A DNA stretch of 31,286 nt from Pseudomonadota bacterium (GTDB lineage Bacteria; Pseudomonadota; Alphaproteobacteria; Micavibrionales; UBA2020): contig JAEXMB010000103.1 in assembly GCA_023444705.1 (NCBI GenBank), positions 1 through 31,286 of the forward strand. The letters are read 5' to 3'. The notes under the pieces were generated by a model. That model did not search any database, was not told the DNA's origin, and saw only the letters and a list, made by a program, of their open reading frames with translations. A program made the translations under genes and the position numbers. Of this stretch, positions 8,141 to 16,744 are shown one piece after another (the first letter of the stretch is position 1; every line of letters starts with the position of its first letter).

Positions 8141-8192
8141 AATGTAGCCCTTCCATAAATTTAAGTTATTGAATTTAAATGTTTTTATAAAC

Positions 8193-8208
8193 TGGCACGC
8201 TTTCTGCA
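8193..8208 (+). promoter_or_regulatory. Sigma-54 promoter of the flgF operon
   Basis: The site reads TGGCACGCTTTCTGCA, with GG separated from GC by exactly 10 nt and a perfect TGGCACG -24 element. An AT-rich tract lies immediately upstream. The start of transcription should be near 8219, about 100 nt before the flgF start codon. This nearly mirrors the fliL-side promoter. Confidence 0.85.
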
Positions 8209-8319
8209 ACGACATGTTCGGGTTCACGAAGGACCTGCACGGATCGCCTCCGGATAGACAACAGAGGGGCACACAAGACCGGCAGAGACTTCAAACGACA
8301 AGACAAAGAGGATGATGCC

Positions 8320-9045
8320 GTGGAAAACATTTCCTACATCGGCCTGTCACAACAGGTAGCGCTGACGTCGATGATGAACGTCACCGCCAACAATATCGCG
8401 AACATGAGCACACCCGGCTACAAGGGCCAGCGCACGCTCTTCGTCGACTATCTCAACAAAGGCAAGGATGCCGGCCCCAAGGACGCCATCCACCAGGTGC
8501 AGGATTACGCGACCTACCGCGACACCACGCAGGGGTCGTTGCAGATGACCTCAAACCCCCTCGACATCGCGCTTGAGGGCAAGGGTTATTTTGCCGTCAC
8601 CACGCCGACGGGCACCGCCTATACCCGTAACGGCTCCTTCGCGCTCAACGCGCAGGGCCAGCTGATCACCAAGCAGGGCTATCCCGTACAGGGCGACGGC
8701 GGCGCCGAGCTGACCATCCCCGAAGACGCCAAGCACATCACCATCAGCCCCGACGGGCAGGTGTCGACCGAGCAGGGCGAAGTCGGCGTTATCAAGGTGG
8801 CTGATTTTGCCGACCAGCAAAGCATGCAGGAAATGGGCGACGGCCTTTACACCGCCACCGGCGCCGAAATTCCGGTTGAAAACGTGCGCGTCGTGCAAAG
8901 CGCGGTCGAAGGCTCCAACGTCAACCCCATTCTCGAGATGAACCGCATGGTTGAGGTGCTGCGCGCTTACCAAAGCACCTACCGCATGCTGACCAACGAT
9001 CACGAACGCATCCGCGGCGCGATCCAGAAACTGACCCGCGTCTAA
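8320..9045 (+). CDS. flgF: Flagellar basal-body rod protein FlgF
   Basis: A proximal rod subunit of 241 residues. The N-terminus has the rod/hook family signature (VTANNIANMSTPGYKGQR). The C-terminal helix ends EVLRAYQSTYRMLTNDHERI, matching FlgF/FlgG family ends. The start is a GTG at 8320 with AGAGGA seven bases upstream. The two nearby ATGs at 8312 and 8315 are out of frame. It is the first gene of the flgF-flgG-flgA-flgH operon, and a sigma-54 promoter lies about 110 bp upstream. FlgF is a little shorter than FlgG, as expected. Confidence 0.95.
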   Translation: MENISYIGLSQQVALTSMMNVTANNIANMSTPGYKGQRTLFVDYLNKGKDAGPKDAIHQVQDYATYRDTTQGSLQMTSNPLDIALEGKGYFAVTTPTGTAYTRNGSFALNAQGQLITKQGYPVQGDGGAELTIPEDAKHITISPDGQVSTEQGEVGVIKVADFADQQSMQEMGDGLYTATGAEIPVENVRVVQSAVEGSNVNPILEMNRMVEVLRAYQSTYRMLTNDHERIRGAIQKLTRV

Positions 9046-9100
9046 CATAACACCTGGCGCGCACACGGCGCGGCACATGATTTAACCAAGGAGTACCCAC

Positions 9101-9889
9101 ATGTCATTGACCCTCGATATCGGCGCCACCGGCATGCTCGCCCAACAGCTCAACGTCGATGTGACCTCGAACAACATCGCCAACATGACGACCACGGGCT
9201 ACAAGCGCCAGCGCGCGGAATTCCAGGATCTGCTCTACCAGACCAAGGTGCGCGCAGGTGCGGCCTCGTCGACACAGGGCACGACCATCCCCTCGGGCAT
9301 CCAGCAGGGTCTTGGTGTCAAAACGGGTTCAGTCTACCGCATCAACGAACAGGGTGCGCTGCAAATCACCGGCAACGAACTTGACGTCGCCAACAAGGGC
9401 GAGGGCTACTTCCAGATCACGCTGCCCGATGGCGAAACCGCCTATACCCGCGACGGATCCTTCCAGATGGACCAGGACGGCCAGATCGTCACGTCCGAAG
9501 GTTACCTGTTGCAGCCGGGCCTGACCATTCCGCCCGACACCATCGACATCACCATCAGTGCCGCGGGCGAGGTTTTTGCCAAGATCGACGGCCAGACCGC
9601 ACTGACCAATGTGGGCCAGATCCAGCTGGCGATCTTCCCCAACGATGCGGGGCTTGATGCGCAGGGGGGCAACCTGTTCCTTGAAACCGAGGCATCTGGC
9701 GCGCCCATCGTCGGCAACCCCAACGAGGACGGCTTTGGCGCGCTCGAGCAAGGGGCGCTTGAAACCTCAAACGTCAACGTGGTTCAGGAAATTACCACGC
9801 TGATCCAGGCGCAGCGCGCCTATGAAATGAACTCCAAGGTCATCCAGACCGGCGACGAAATGCTGTCGACCGTCACCAACATGCGATAA
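9101..9889 (+). CDS. flgG: Flagellar distal rod protein FlgG
   Basis: The distal rod protein of the flagellar drive shaft. It has 262 residues, the usual length for FlgG. The N-terminal rod motif reads VTSNNIANMTTTGYKRQR. The central D1 region contains GYFQITLPDGETAYTRDGSF. The C-terminal helix reads ETSNVNVVQEITTLIQAQRAYEMNSKVIQ with the family's LIxAQRAYE pattern. There is a strong AAGGAG ribosome site 7 nt before the ATG. It follows flgF by 55 bp and precedes flgA by 47 bp, in the conserved alphaproteobacterial order flgF-flgG-flgA-flgH. Confidence 0.97.
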   Translation: MSLTLDIGATGMLAQQLNVDVTSNNIANMTTTGYKRQRAEFQDLLYQTKVRAGAASSTQGTTIPSGIQQGLGVKTGSVYRINEQGALQITGNELDVANKGEGYFQITLPDGETAYTRDGSFQMDQDGQIVTSEGYLLQPGLTIPPDTIDITISAAGEVFAKIDGQTALTNVGQIQLAIFPNDAGLDAQGGNLFLETEASGAPIVGNPNEDGFGALEQGALETSNVNVVQEITTLIQAQRAYEMNSKVIQTGDEMLSTVTNMR

Positions 9890-9936
9890 CCGGCACGGTT
9901 CTTGAATAGCATCATCTAGCCAGTGGGAGGGCGAAC

Positions 9937-10899
9937 ATGACACAGTACACGCAGGATAAAGCAACCATCACCTTCAAGCACAAGCTGCTGGCCGTCGCCA
10001 TGATGGCGCTGATGGTCAGCCATGCCGAAGCCGCGACGCTGAAAAGCGAAGCGCTGGTGGCAGGCGCGAACCTGACGGTGGGCGACCTGTTCGACGACGC
10101 GGGCCAGCATGCCTCCTATGCGCTGGCACCCGCACCCGCACCGGGCAAATCGATGATCCTGCGCGTGCGCGACCTGGCGCGCGTTGCCGATACCTTTGGC
10201 ATCGACTGGCAGCCCCAAACCGGGCTTGAGCAAGTTACTGTCAAAAGTGCGCGCGAAAGCATTGACCGTGCGGAGTTGCTCAAGGCGCTGACGGCGGCCG
10301 CGGGCGATGCGCAAGTCGACCTGCAACTGCCCGATCACCTCAACAACTTCGCCGTGCCTGCGGGCCGTGCGGGCGAGCTTGCGGTTGAAACCATCAGCAT
10401 CGACGACACGCGCCAAGCCTTCACCGCGCGCATCGCCCTGCCTGCCGCCGACGGCAGCCAGCGCATCGAAACCCTGACGGGCCGCGCCTTTCGCCTGATC
10501 GACGTGCCGGTGCTGAAATCCGCGATGAAGGGCGGCGATGTGATCGGCAATGCCGATATCGAATACGTCCGCCTGCGCCGCGACATGGTGCCCGCCGACG
10601 CGCTGCTGAACGCAGAGCAGCTGGTCGGCATGACGCCGCGCCGCACCGCACCCGCGGGCAAGGCGTTGCAGGCCATCGACCTTGATGCACCCATGCTGGT
10701 GCGCAAGGGCCAGCTGGTGACGGTGACGCTGAAAAACGGCCCCATCGCGCTGTCCTTGCAAGGCCGCGCCATGCAAAACGGCAGCGAGGGCGACACCGTG
10801 CGCATCCTCAACACCGCATCCAACCAGATGGTCGAAGGTGTGGTGAGCGGCATGCAGACCGTCACCGTCGCCCCGCCTGTCAAAGCCCTGCTGAACTAA
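9937..10899 (+). CDS. flgA: Flagellar P-ring assembly chaperone FlgA
   Basis: A periplasmic chaperone that helps FlgI polymerise into the P-ring. The 320-residue product has a signal peptide with a basic n-region (FKHKLLAVAMM) and a cleavage region SHAEAA at about 28-34. The C-terminal half from about 195 has the SAF/FlgA fold pattern (GGDVIGNADIEYVRLRRDM, then GKALQAIDLDAP) and ends in the family-typical NTASNQMVEGVVSG segment. A GGGAGG site precedes the ATG by 6 nt. No flgI follows in this operon, so its P-ring client must be encoded outside the window. Confidence 0.92.
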   Translation: MTQYTQDKATITFKHKLLAVAMMALMVSHAEAATLKSEALVAGANLTVGDLFDDAGQHASYALAPAPAPGKSMILRVRDLARVADTFGIDWQPQTGLEQVTVKSARESIDRAELLKALTAAAGDAQVDLQLPDHLNNFAVPAGRAGELAVETISIDDTRQAFTARIALPAADGSQRIETLTGRAFRLIDVPVLKSAMKGGDVIGNADIEYVRLRRDMVPADALLNAEQLVGMTPRRTAPAGKALQAIDLDAPMLVRKGQLVTVTLKNGPIALSLQGRAMQNGSEGDTVRILNTASNQMVEGVVSGMQTVTVAPPVKALLN

Positions 10900-10965
10900 A
10901 ACGCTACTACGGCGATCACGCCACAACTAAAAAAATAATAAAAAAAGACCTTCGGGAGAACTGCC

Positions 10966-11733
10966 ATGACCAAGACTTTCAAAACTTCTCGCACCGTTCT
11001 TTTTGCAACCGCGCTGACCGCCAGCATCATGCTTTCAGGCTGTGCCGGCATGGGCGAGCGCATTTCCAACATCGGCCAGCCGCCCAAGATGAGCGCCGTC
11101 GGCAACCACGTGCAGCCGGAAAGATCCAATACCGTCAACGTGCCGATGCCCCCGCAGACGGTCGAGGTCAGCGCCCCTAATTCGCTGTGGCAGTCCTCGC
11201 GCCAGACGTTCTTCAAGGATCAGCGCGCCAGCAAGGTCGGCGACATCCTCACCATCCTGATCGAAATCGAGGACGAGGCCGACATGGAGAACAAGACCAC
11301 GCGCACGCGCGCGGGCAGCGAAAGTGCGGGCCTGCCGCACATGCTGGGCCTTGAATCCTACCTTGGCAAAGTGCTGCCGGGTGCAGTTGACCCAAGCCAG
11401 CTGGCCGAGCTTGAAAGCAATTCCACCCTGCAGGGCAACGGCAAGATCGAGCGCGACGAGCAGATCAGCCTCAAGCTTGCCGCGATGGTCACGCAAGTCC
11501 TGCCCAACGGCAACTTCGTCATCCGCGGCAGCCAGGAAGTGCGCGTCAACCACGAAAAGCGCGAGCTTCTCATCGACGGCATCATCCGCCCCGAGGACAT
11601 TCTCAACAACAACTCCATCTCGTATGAAAAAATTGCCGAGGCCCGTATTTCTTACGGCGGCAACGGCACCATCTCGGAAGTGCAGCAGCCCCGTTATGGC
11701 CAGCAGTTCTACGACATCGTCTTCCCCTTCTAA
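10966..11733 (+). CDS. flgH: Flagellar L-ring lipoprotein FlgH
   Basis: The outer-membrane L-ring subunit. It has 255 residues, with a lipoprotein signal ending in the lipobox LSGC (Cys at residue 25). The conserved core reads SLWQSSRQTFFKDQRASKVGDI, and further on LTILIEIEDEADMENKTTR. The C-terminal part contains GSQEVRVNHEKRELLIDGIIRPEDI, a strong FlgH signature. A GGGAGA site precedes the ATG. It is the last gene of the operon and is followed about 70 bp later by an intrinsic terminator. Confidence 0.96.
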   Translation: MTKTFKTSRTVLFATALTASIMLSGCAGMGERISNIGQPPKMSAVGNHVQPERSNTVNVPMPPQTVEVSAPNSLWQSSRQTFFKDQRASKVGDILTILIEIEDEADMENKTTRTRAGSESAGLPHMLGLESYLGKVLPGAVDPSQLAELESNSTLQGNGKIERDEQISLKLAAMVTQVLPNGNFVIRGSQEVRVNHEKRELLIDGIIRPEDILNNNSISYEKIAEARISYGGNGTISEVQQPRYGQQFYDIVFPF

Positions 11734-11803
11734 GGTCTGACGATCCCACCACTTACTTTGGCACTATCTCCTCTTGTAGGAACCCCCCACTCCCCACCTT
11801 GCA

Positions 11804-11849
11804 CGCCGGTTGGTTGTCCGTTTATCGGGCACCACCGGCGCTTTTTTTG
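11804..11849 (+). terminator. Intrinsic terminator after flgH
   Basis: CGCCGGT (11804-11810) pairs with ACCGGCG (11834-11840). A further GG/CC pair sits beyond a one-base bulge, and a run of seven Ts follows at 11842-11848. It ends the flgFGAH transcript and separates it from the acyl-CoA synthetase genes. Confidence 0.75.
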
Positions 11850-11903
11850 TGCGGATGTTTTTGTGTTGCGCTGCGTTATGCCATAACCAAGCATAGTTAC
11901 GGG

Positions 11904-11932
11904 TACACAAGCACCGCCGCCGTCATTATAAT
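11904..11932 (+). promoter_or_regulatory. Putative sigma-70 promoter of the acyl-CoA synthetase genes
   Basis: A perfect -10 TATAAT (11927-11932) lies 17 nt after TACACA (11904-11909), which matches four of six bases of the -35 consensus. The expected start near 11939 gives a leader of about 60 nt. This excludes the upstream GTG (11935) as the start of the following gene. Confidence 0.5.
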
Positions 11933-12000
11933 CTGTGGCCGTAAAGACGGGCGCGCGCGGGCGCGCACTGATTCCCTTTTGCATGACGGAGCGCATTGCC

Positions 12001-13716
12001 ATGACGACATCGACCGCCGCCACTGGAAAGCCGATCTCTCACAACGGCCGCTGGATCTGGGAAGACCATTATCCCGCCGACGTGACCTGGGGCGGAGAGA
12101 TCAAGGTCGCGCCGCTCTATGATGTGCTGGACCGCGCCGTCGCCAAATACGGCGATTTCACCGCGATCGATTTCATGGGCCGCACCTGGACTTACAGCGA
12201 AGTGGGCGCGCTGGCCGACAAGCTGGCGGGTGCATTGCAAAAGCGCGGCGTCAACAAGGGCGTGAAGGTCGGTCTGTTGCTGCCCAACACAGTCTATTCC
12301 GTCATCTATTATTACGCGATCCTCAAGGCCGGCGGCACGGTGGTCAACTACAACCCGCTCTATACCGAAAAAGAACTTGCGGGCCAGATGAAGGACAGCG
12401 GCACCGACATCATGGTGACGGTCGACCTCGCGCTCACCATCGACAAAATGCTCAAGTTGGTCGACAGCAGTCCCGTGCGAAAAGTCATCGTCTGTCCCTT
12501 TGCGGCGGGCCTGCCTTTCCCCAAAAACCTGTTGTTCCCGTTGGTCAAGCGCAAGGACGTTGCGGGCGTGCCCAAGCATGCCAAATTTGAAAGCCATGCC
12601 GGCGTGATGGCCGATGCAGGCCCCGCAACGCCTGTCAGCATTGATCCTGAAAACGATATCGCGGTGCTGCAATATACCGGCGGCACCACCGGCACGCCCA
12701 AGGGGGCCGCGCTGACCCACGCCAACGTACATGCCAATACGCAGCAGGCCGTGCGCTGGATGCCCGGCACCGTTGCGGGCAAGGACAGCATGGTCGGCGT
12801 GCTGCCGTTCTTTCACGTCTTTGCCATGACCGTCATCATGAACTGGGCGATCTGGAACGGCGTGAAGATTTTGCTGCAACCCAAATTCGACCTTAACGAA
12901 TTGCTCAAGCTGGTGAAAAAACAGCGCCCGAGTTTCCTGCCCGCAGTACCCGCGATCTTTAACGCCATCGCCAGCCATGCCAACGTGAAGGACTACGATT
13001 TCTCGTGCCTGAAGCTGTGCCTGTCTGGCGGTGCCCCGCTGCCTGCAGACGTCAAGCGCCTGTTCGAGGAAAAGACGGGCTCGAAAACGATTACCGAAGG
13101 TTACGGTTTGACCGAGGCATCGCCCATCGTCACCTGCAACCCGATCGGCCGCACCAAGGCAGGTTCGATCGGCATGCCCATGCCCGCGACCATCGTTGAA
13201 ATTATCAGCCGCGACGACAACAAAACCGTCCTGCCCACCGGCGAAAAGGGCGAGGTCTGCGTGCGCGGCCCGCAGGTGATGCAAGGCTATTACAACAAGC
13301 AGGAAGAAACCGACAACGTCCTCAAAGGTGGCCGCCTGCATACCGGCGACGTCGGCTATATGGATGATGACGGCTATGTCTATATCGTCGACCGTATCAA
13401 GGACCTCATCATTGTGCGTGGCTACAACGTCTATCCGCGCGTGGTCGAAGAAGCGATCTATGAACACCCCGCGGTTGAGGAATGCATCGTCGCGGGCGTG
13501 CCCGATGAAGAGCGCGGTGAAACCGTCTGGGCCTGGGTCAAACCGGGTGCGGGCCAGCACATCAGCGAATCCGAGCTGATCGGCTTTCTGCAAGGCAAGC
13601 TCAACCCCATCGAAATCCCGCGCAAGGTCATCGTGCGCGACCAGCCCCTGCCCAAGACCACCGTGGGCAAGCTGAGCCGCAAGGACCTGCTGATCCAGGA
13701 AGGCATCACGCGCTAA
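12001..13716 (+). CDS. fadD: Long-chain fatty acid-CoA ligase (FadD-like), copy 1
   Basis: Activates fatty acids to acyl-CoA via an acyl-adenylate at the inner face of the membrane. The 571-residue product has all ANL-superfamily signatures. These are the AMP-binding P-loop YTGGTTGTPKGAALTH at 225-240, TEGYGLTEASP at 365-375, and TGDVGYMDDDGYVYIVDR at 448-465. The C-terminal segment ends in GKLSRKDLL, which carries the catalytic Lys region. I chose ATG 12001 because CGGAG lies 9 nt upstream. Earlier in-frame starts (11935, 11983) lack a ribosome site and overlap the promoter. A close paralog follows 42 bp downstream. The exact chain-length specificity cannot be read from the sequence. Confidence 0.9.
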   Translation: MTTSTAATGKPISHNGRWIWEDHYPADVTWGGEIKVAPLYDVLDRAVAKYGDFTAIDFMGRTWTYSEVGALADKLAGALQKRGVNKGVKVGLLLPNTVYSVIYYYAILKAGGTVVNYNPLYTEKELAGQMKDSGTDIMVTVDLALTIDKMLKLVDSSPVRKVIVCPFAAGLPFPKNLLFPLVKRKDVAGVPKHAKFESHAGVMADAGPATPVSIDPENDIAVLQYTGGTTGTPKGAALTHANVHANTQQAVRWMPGTVAGKDSMVGVLPFFHVFAMTVIMNWAIWNGVKILLQPKFDLNELLKLVKKQRPSFLPAVPAIFNAIASHANVKDYDFSCLKLCLSGGAPLPADVKRLFEEKTGSKTITEGYGLTEASPIVTCNPIGRTKAGSIGMPMPATIVEIISRDDNKTVLPTGEKGEVCVRGPQVMQGYYNKQEETDNVLKGGRLHTGDVGYMDDDGYVYIVDRIKDLIIVRGYNVYPRVVEEAIYEHPAVEECIVAGVPDEERGETVWAWVKPGAGQHISESELIGFLQGKLNPIEIPRKVIVRDQPLPKTTVGKLSRKDLLIQEGITR

Positions 13717-13758
13717 TCCGCCATCACGACGACACGCAAGAAAAGAGAGTACGATAAA

Positions 13759-15441
13759 ATGACGACCGCAACCGCTGCCGCCGCCCAGCAACCTGCAACG
13801 CCTGTCTGGACGCAAAGCTATCCCGCAGGGGTTAGCCCCGATTTCGACGTGCCGTCGATGCCGCTGTTCGGGCTGCTTGATAAAACGGTGGCGAAATATG
13901 CCGACCGTCCCGCCGTGGTCTTTGCGGGCATCGAATACAATTACGGCGACATCGGCAAGCTGGTGGCGCGTGCTGCCGCCGGACTGCAGGCGATGGGCGT
14001 TAAGAAAAACGTCAAGGTCGGTCTGTTCATGCCCAACAGCGGCTATTCGCTGGTGATGTATTACGCAGTTTTGCGTGCGGGCGGGATTGTGGTGAACTAT
14101 AACCCGATCTATACCGAAGCCGATCTGATCAATCAGGTCGAGGACAGCGAAACCGATATCCTCGTCACGCTTGATGCGGCGCCCTTGCTGGAAAAAGCCG
14201 CCGCGCTGCTGGCGAAAAGCCGGGTGGGCAAAATCATCGTCTGTGGCGTGCGCGACAATATGCTGGCACCTGCGAAAAACGATGATCTTGTCTCGGGTGC
14301 CGATTATATGTGGTTTGCCGACCTGCTGGCGGGGGACAAGCCGCTGGCCGATGTCGCGGTCGATCCCGAAAACGACATCGCGGTGCTGCAATATACCGGC
14401 GGCACCACGGGTGTGCCCAAGGGTGCGGCGCTGACGCATAAAAACCTGATTGCCAATACCCTGCAGATGGACCAGTGGTATCACGATGCGGTGCCGGGCG
14501 AAGACAGCATGGTCGGCGTATTGCCGCTGTTTCACGTTTTCGCCATGACTGTGGTGATGAACATGTCCGTCGCCAAGGCGATGAAAATTTATCTGCTGCC
14601 GCAATTCAATCTGGCGGAGATGCTTGACCTTATCGCCACGCAACGCCCGAGCTATCTGGCCGCTGTCCCCACCATGTACAGCGCAATGGTCAATGCCGAC
14701 CGCACAGGCAGCATCGACTTTTCTTCGCTCAAGTTCTGCCTGTCGGGCGGCGCCCCGCTGCCGGCCGAGGTCAAAAGCGCGTTTGAACAACGCACCAAGG
14801 CCAAGCTGGTCGCCGAAGGCTATGGGCTGACCGAGGCCTCGCCGGTGCTGACCTGCAATCCGCTCAGCACCAAGGCGCGCGCGGGCTCCATCGGCCTGCC
14901 CATTCCCGGCACCGTGCTTGAAATCGTCAGCCTCGATGATGGCGTGACCGTGCTGCCCGCGGGCGAGAAGGGCGAGGTCTGCGCGCGTGGCCCGCAAGTG
15001 ATGAAGGGCTATTACAACAAAGACAGCGAAACCGCGCAGATCATGAAGGGCGGGCGCCTGCACACCGGCGATGTCGGCTACATGGACAGCGAGGGCTTCG
15101 TCTATCTGGTCGACCGCGTGAAGGATTTGATCCTCGTCGGCGGCTATAACGTCTATCCGCGCAATATCGAGGAAGAAATCTACACCCACCCCGCCGTGGC
15201 TGAATGCATTGTCGCGGGCGTGCCCGACAAATTGCGCGGCGAAGCGGTCTGGGCATGGGTCAAGACCAAGGATGGCCAGACGCTGTCCGACAGCGATCTG
15301 CGCGCCTACCTGCAGGGCCGCCTGTCGGCGATTGAAATGCCCAAGAAGATCATCATGCGTGACGAGCCGCTGCCCAAGACCGCCGTGGGCAAGCTCTCCA
15401 AGCGCGACCTGCTGGTGCAGGAAGGGTTGCGCAAGGCGTAA
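13759..15441 (+). CDS. Long-chain fatty acid-CoA ligase (FadD-like), copy 2
   Basis: A 560-residue paralog of the gene directly upstream, with the same order of motifs: YTGGTTGVPKGAALTH at 212-227, a central EGYGLTEASP block, TGDVGYMDSEGFVYLVDR, and GKLSKRDLL near the end. Long stretches are near-identical to copy 1, which points to tandem duplication followed by divergence. Some substitutions lie in the substrate-tunnel half (residues about 230-330), so the copies may differ in acyl preference; that is inference. A weak AAGAGAG ribosome site precedes the ATG. The 42-bp gap suggests co-transcription with copy 1. I see no convincing terminator after it. Confidence 0.88.
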   Translation: MTTATAAAAQQPATPVWTQSYPAGVSPDFDVPSMPLFGLLDKTVAKYADRPAVVFAGIEYNYGDIGKLVARAAAGLQAMGVKKNVKVGLFMPNSGYSLVMYYAVLRAGGIVVNYNPIYTEADLINQVEDSETDILVTLDAAPLLEKAAALLAKSRVGKIIVCGVRDNMLAPAKNDDLVSGADYMWFADLLAGDKPLADVAVDPENDIAVLQYTGGTTGVPKGAALTHKNLIANTLQMDQWYHDAVPGEDSMVGVLPLFHVFAMTVVMNMSVAKAMKIYLLPQFNLAEMLDLIATQRPSYLAAVPTMYSAMVNADRTGSIDFSSLKFCLSGGAPLPAEVKSAFEQRTKAKLVAEGYGLTEASPVLTCNPLSTKARAGSIGLPIPGTVLEIVSLDDGVTVLPAGEKGEVCARGPQVMKGYYNKDSETAQIMKGGRLHTGDVGYMDSEGFVYLVDRVKDLILVGGYNVYPRNIEEEIYTHPAVAECIVAGVPDKLRGEAVWAWVKTKDGQTLSDSDLRAYLQGRLSAIEMPKKIIMRDEPLPKTAVGKLSKRDLLVQEGLRKA

Positions 15442-15495
15442 CAGGCTGAAAGATATATCAATTTCAACCCTTTGCGGCTTTTTTGCGGCGGGGGG

Positions 15496-15524
15496 TTGCT
15501 ATTTTCATAATAATTAATTAAGAT
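15496..15524 (+). promoter_or_regulatory. Predicted leaderless-type sigma-70 promoter, carboxypeptidase copy 1
   Basis: TTGCTA (15496-15501), a 17-nt spacer, then TAAGAT (15519-15524). Exactly six bases follow before the ATG at 15531, so the predicted +1 is the A of the start codon. No Shine-Dalgarno is present. The arrangement and much of the sequence are repeated upstream of the second copy. Confidence 0.6.
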
Positions 15525-15530
15525 GCCTTC

Positions 15531-16667
15531 ATGCAAAAACATGAATCATCCCGCGGCGCAACCACGCGCCTGCAACGTATTTTCAAATCCGTCCTTGCCG
15601 CAGGTGCGCTTGGCATCTGTGCCGCGCCTGCATCACCCACACCGTCGGAGGCCGCGCTGGCCCTTGCCCCTGTAACACCGGCACAAAGCAACGATATCAT
15701 TGGCGTCTTCGCGCCCTTTGGCTATCAGCAGCCGCGCGCTTTCACGCCATATAACATGTTCTCCACCGTCAGCCTGCTTGATGTGCTGCACCGCCAATAC
15801 TATGCGCCCGTGCATGCGGGCTATCAGCTCGACATTTCTGAACCGCAATGGGCGAATGACCCGCGCTATGCGGAACTGGTGCTGAATGCCAATACGGGCG
15901 AAATCGTCTATGACCGCAACGGCACCGCGCAACGCCACATCGCATCGATGACCAAGGTGATGACGATCTACATGGTCTTTCAGGCGATGGAGCAGGGACG
16001 CATTACGCGCGATAGCGTGCTGACCGCATCGGCGGCAGCGGCATCGCAGGAATGCATGTGCTACGGTCTTAAAGACGGCGACACCATGACGGTGAATGAG
16101 GCGCTGCACGCACTGTTGTCGATGTCGTATAACGACGTGGCGGCGATGGTCGGCGAAAACCTTGGCGGCAGCGAGGCAGAATTCGCGCGCCGCATGACTG
16201 ACGAAGCCTACAAGATGGGTGCGGTCAATACCGTACTTGGCAGTGCATCTGGCCTGCATGACGACAACAGCACCGCGCTTGATATCGCGCGCATCTATAA
16301 CCGCATCAGTCAGGATTATCCCGACCTTTACGCCGAGTATTTCTCGCCCGCGCGCATCTCGCTGGACGGGCGCCAGCGCGCCAATTGCCGCCTGTGCGAC
16401 GGTGGCCGCAACGATGCCAATATCGGCGCGACAGGGCAAAAGACCGGTACCACCAACGCCTCCAACCGCTCCGTCGTGGCCGAGGTCGAGCGCGACGGCC
16501 AGCGTTTCATCATCGTCAGTATGGGCACGCCCTCGGACAAAAACCGCATGGCGCGTGTGGGCGAACTTGGCCGCCGCACTTGGGCGGCCCTGCCTGCGAT
16601 ACAGGCGGCCACCCTGATGGCCCGTACACCGCAGGCCGCGCACGCGCATCGTGGGACCGCTATTTAA
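15531..16667 (+). CDS. D-alanyl-D-alanine carboxypeptidase, peptidase S11 (PBP5/6-like), copy 1
   Basis: Trims the terminal D-Ala from peptidoglycan stem peptides in the periplasm. The 378-residue product has an N-terminal export signal (hydrophobic at about 20-32). It carries all three penicillin-binding motifs: SMTK at 139-142 with nucleophile S139, SYN at 199-201, and KTG at 304-306. There are two cysteine pairs. CMC lies at 175-177, and CRLC at 286-289 sits just before KTG. The CRLC motif is shared with the copy downstream. The protein ends soon after the catalytic domain, so the beta-rich C-terminal domain and membrane anchor of classical PBP5 look absent or very reduced. No ribosome site precedes the ATG; the promoter position suggests a leaderless mRNA. 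Confidence 0.9.
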   Translation: MQKHESSRGATTRLQRIFKSVLAAGALGICAAPASPTPSEAALALAPVTPAQSNDIIGVFAPFGYQQPRAFTPYNMFSTVSLLDVLHRQYYAPVHAGYQLDISEPQWANDPRYAELVLNANTGEIVYDRNGTAQRHIASMTKVMTIYMVFQAMEQGRITRDSVLTASAAAASQECMCYGLKDGDTMTVNEALHALLSMSYNDVAAMVGENLGGSEAEFARRMTDEAYKMGAVNTVLGSASGLHDDNSTALDIARIYNRISQDYPDLYAEYFSPARISLDGRQRANCRLCDGGRNDANIGATGQKTGTTNASNRSVVAEVERDGQRFIIVSMGTPSDKNRMARVGELGRRTWAALPAIQAATLMARTPQAAHAHRGTAI

Positions 16668-16709
16668 TTAGTATAATCAGTAAGTTAATGCGAAAATGAC
16701 GCCGTCGGG

Positions 16710-16738
16710 TTGTCATTACCATAATAATTTTATATACT
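16710..16738 (+). promoter_or_regulatory. Predicted leaderless-type sigma-70 promoter, carboxypeptidase copy 2
   Basis: TTGTCA (16710-16715), a 17-nt spacer and TATACT (16733-16738) make a strong sigma-70 match. Six bases separate it from the ATG at 16745, placing +1 on the A of the start codon. AATGAC (16695-16700) and GTCATT (16712-16717) form an inverted repeat across the -35 element, a possible operator. The block GGGTTG...CATAATAATT is shared with the promoter of copy 1. Confidence 0.7.
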
Positions 16739-16744
16739 GACGTC

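Larger units (their letters stand above)
7869..8319. other. Divergent flagellar control region
   Basis: A 451-bp gap between the divergent operons fliL (minus) and flgF (plus). It holds two outward-facing sigma-54 promoters whose -12 elements are each about 110 bp from the start codon they serve. The roughly 200 bp between them would be where an enhancer-binding regulator acts. The stretch at about 8150-8190 is strikingly AT-rich, as is common at bending or IHF-type sites, but I could not identify a specific enhancer motif. A possible small ORF on the minus strand is listed separately. Confidence 0.7.

Noticed and set aside
11926..15189. A 1087-residue minus-strand open frame opposite the acyl-CoA synthetases
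   Set aside because: It is the antisense shadow of two well-supported genes. Its composition is His/Asp/Arg-rich, as expected from GC-biased complementary codons.
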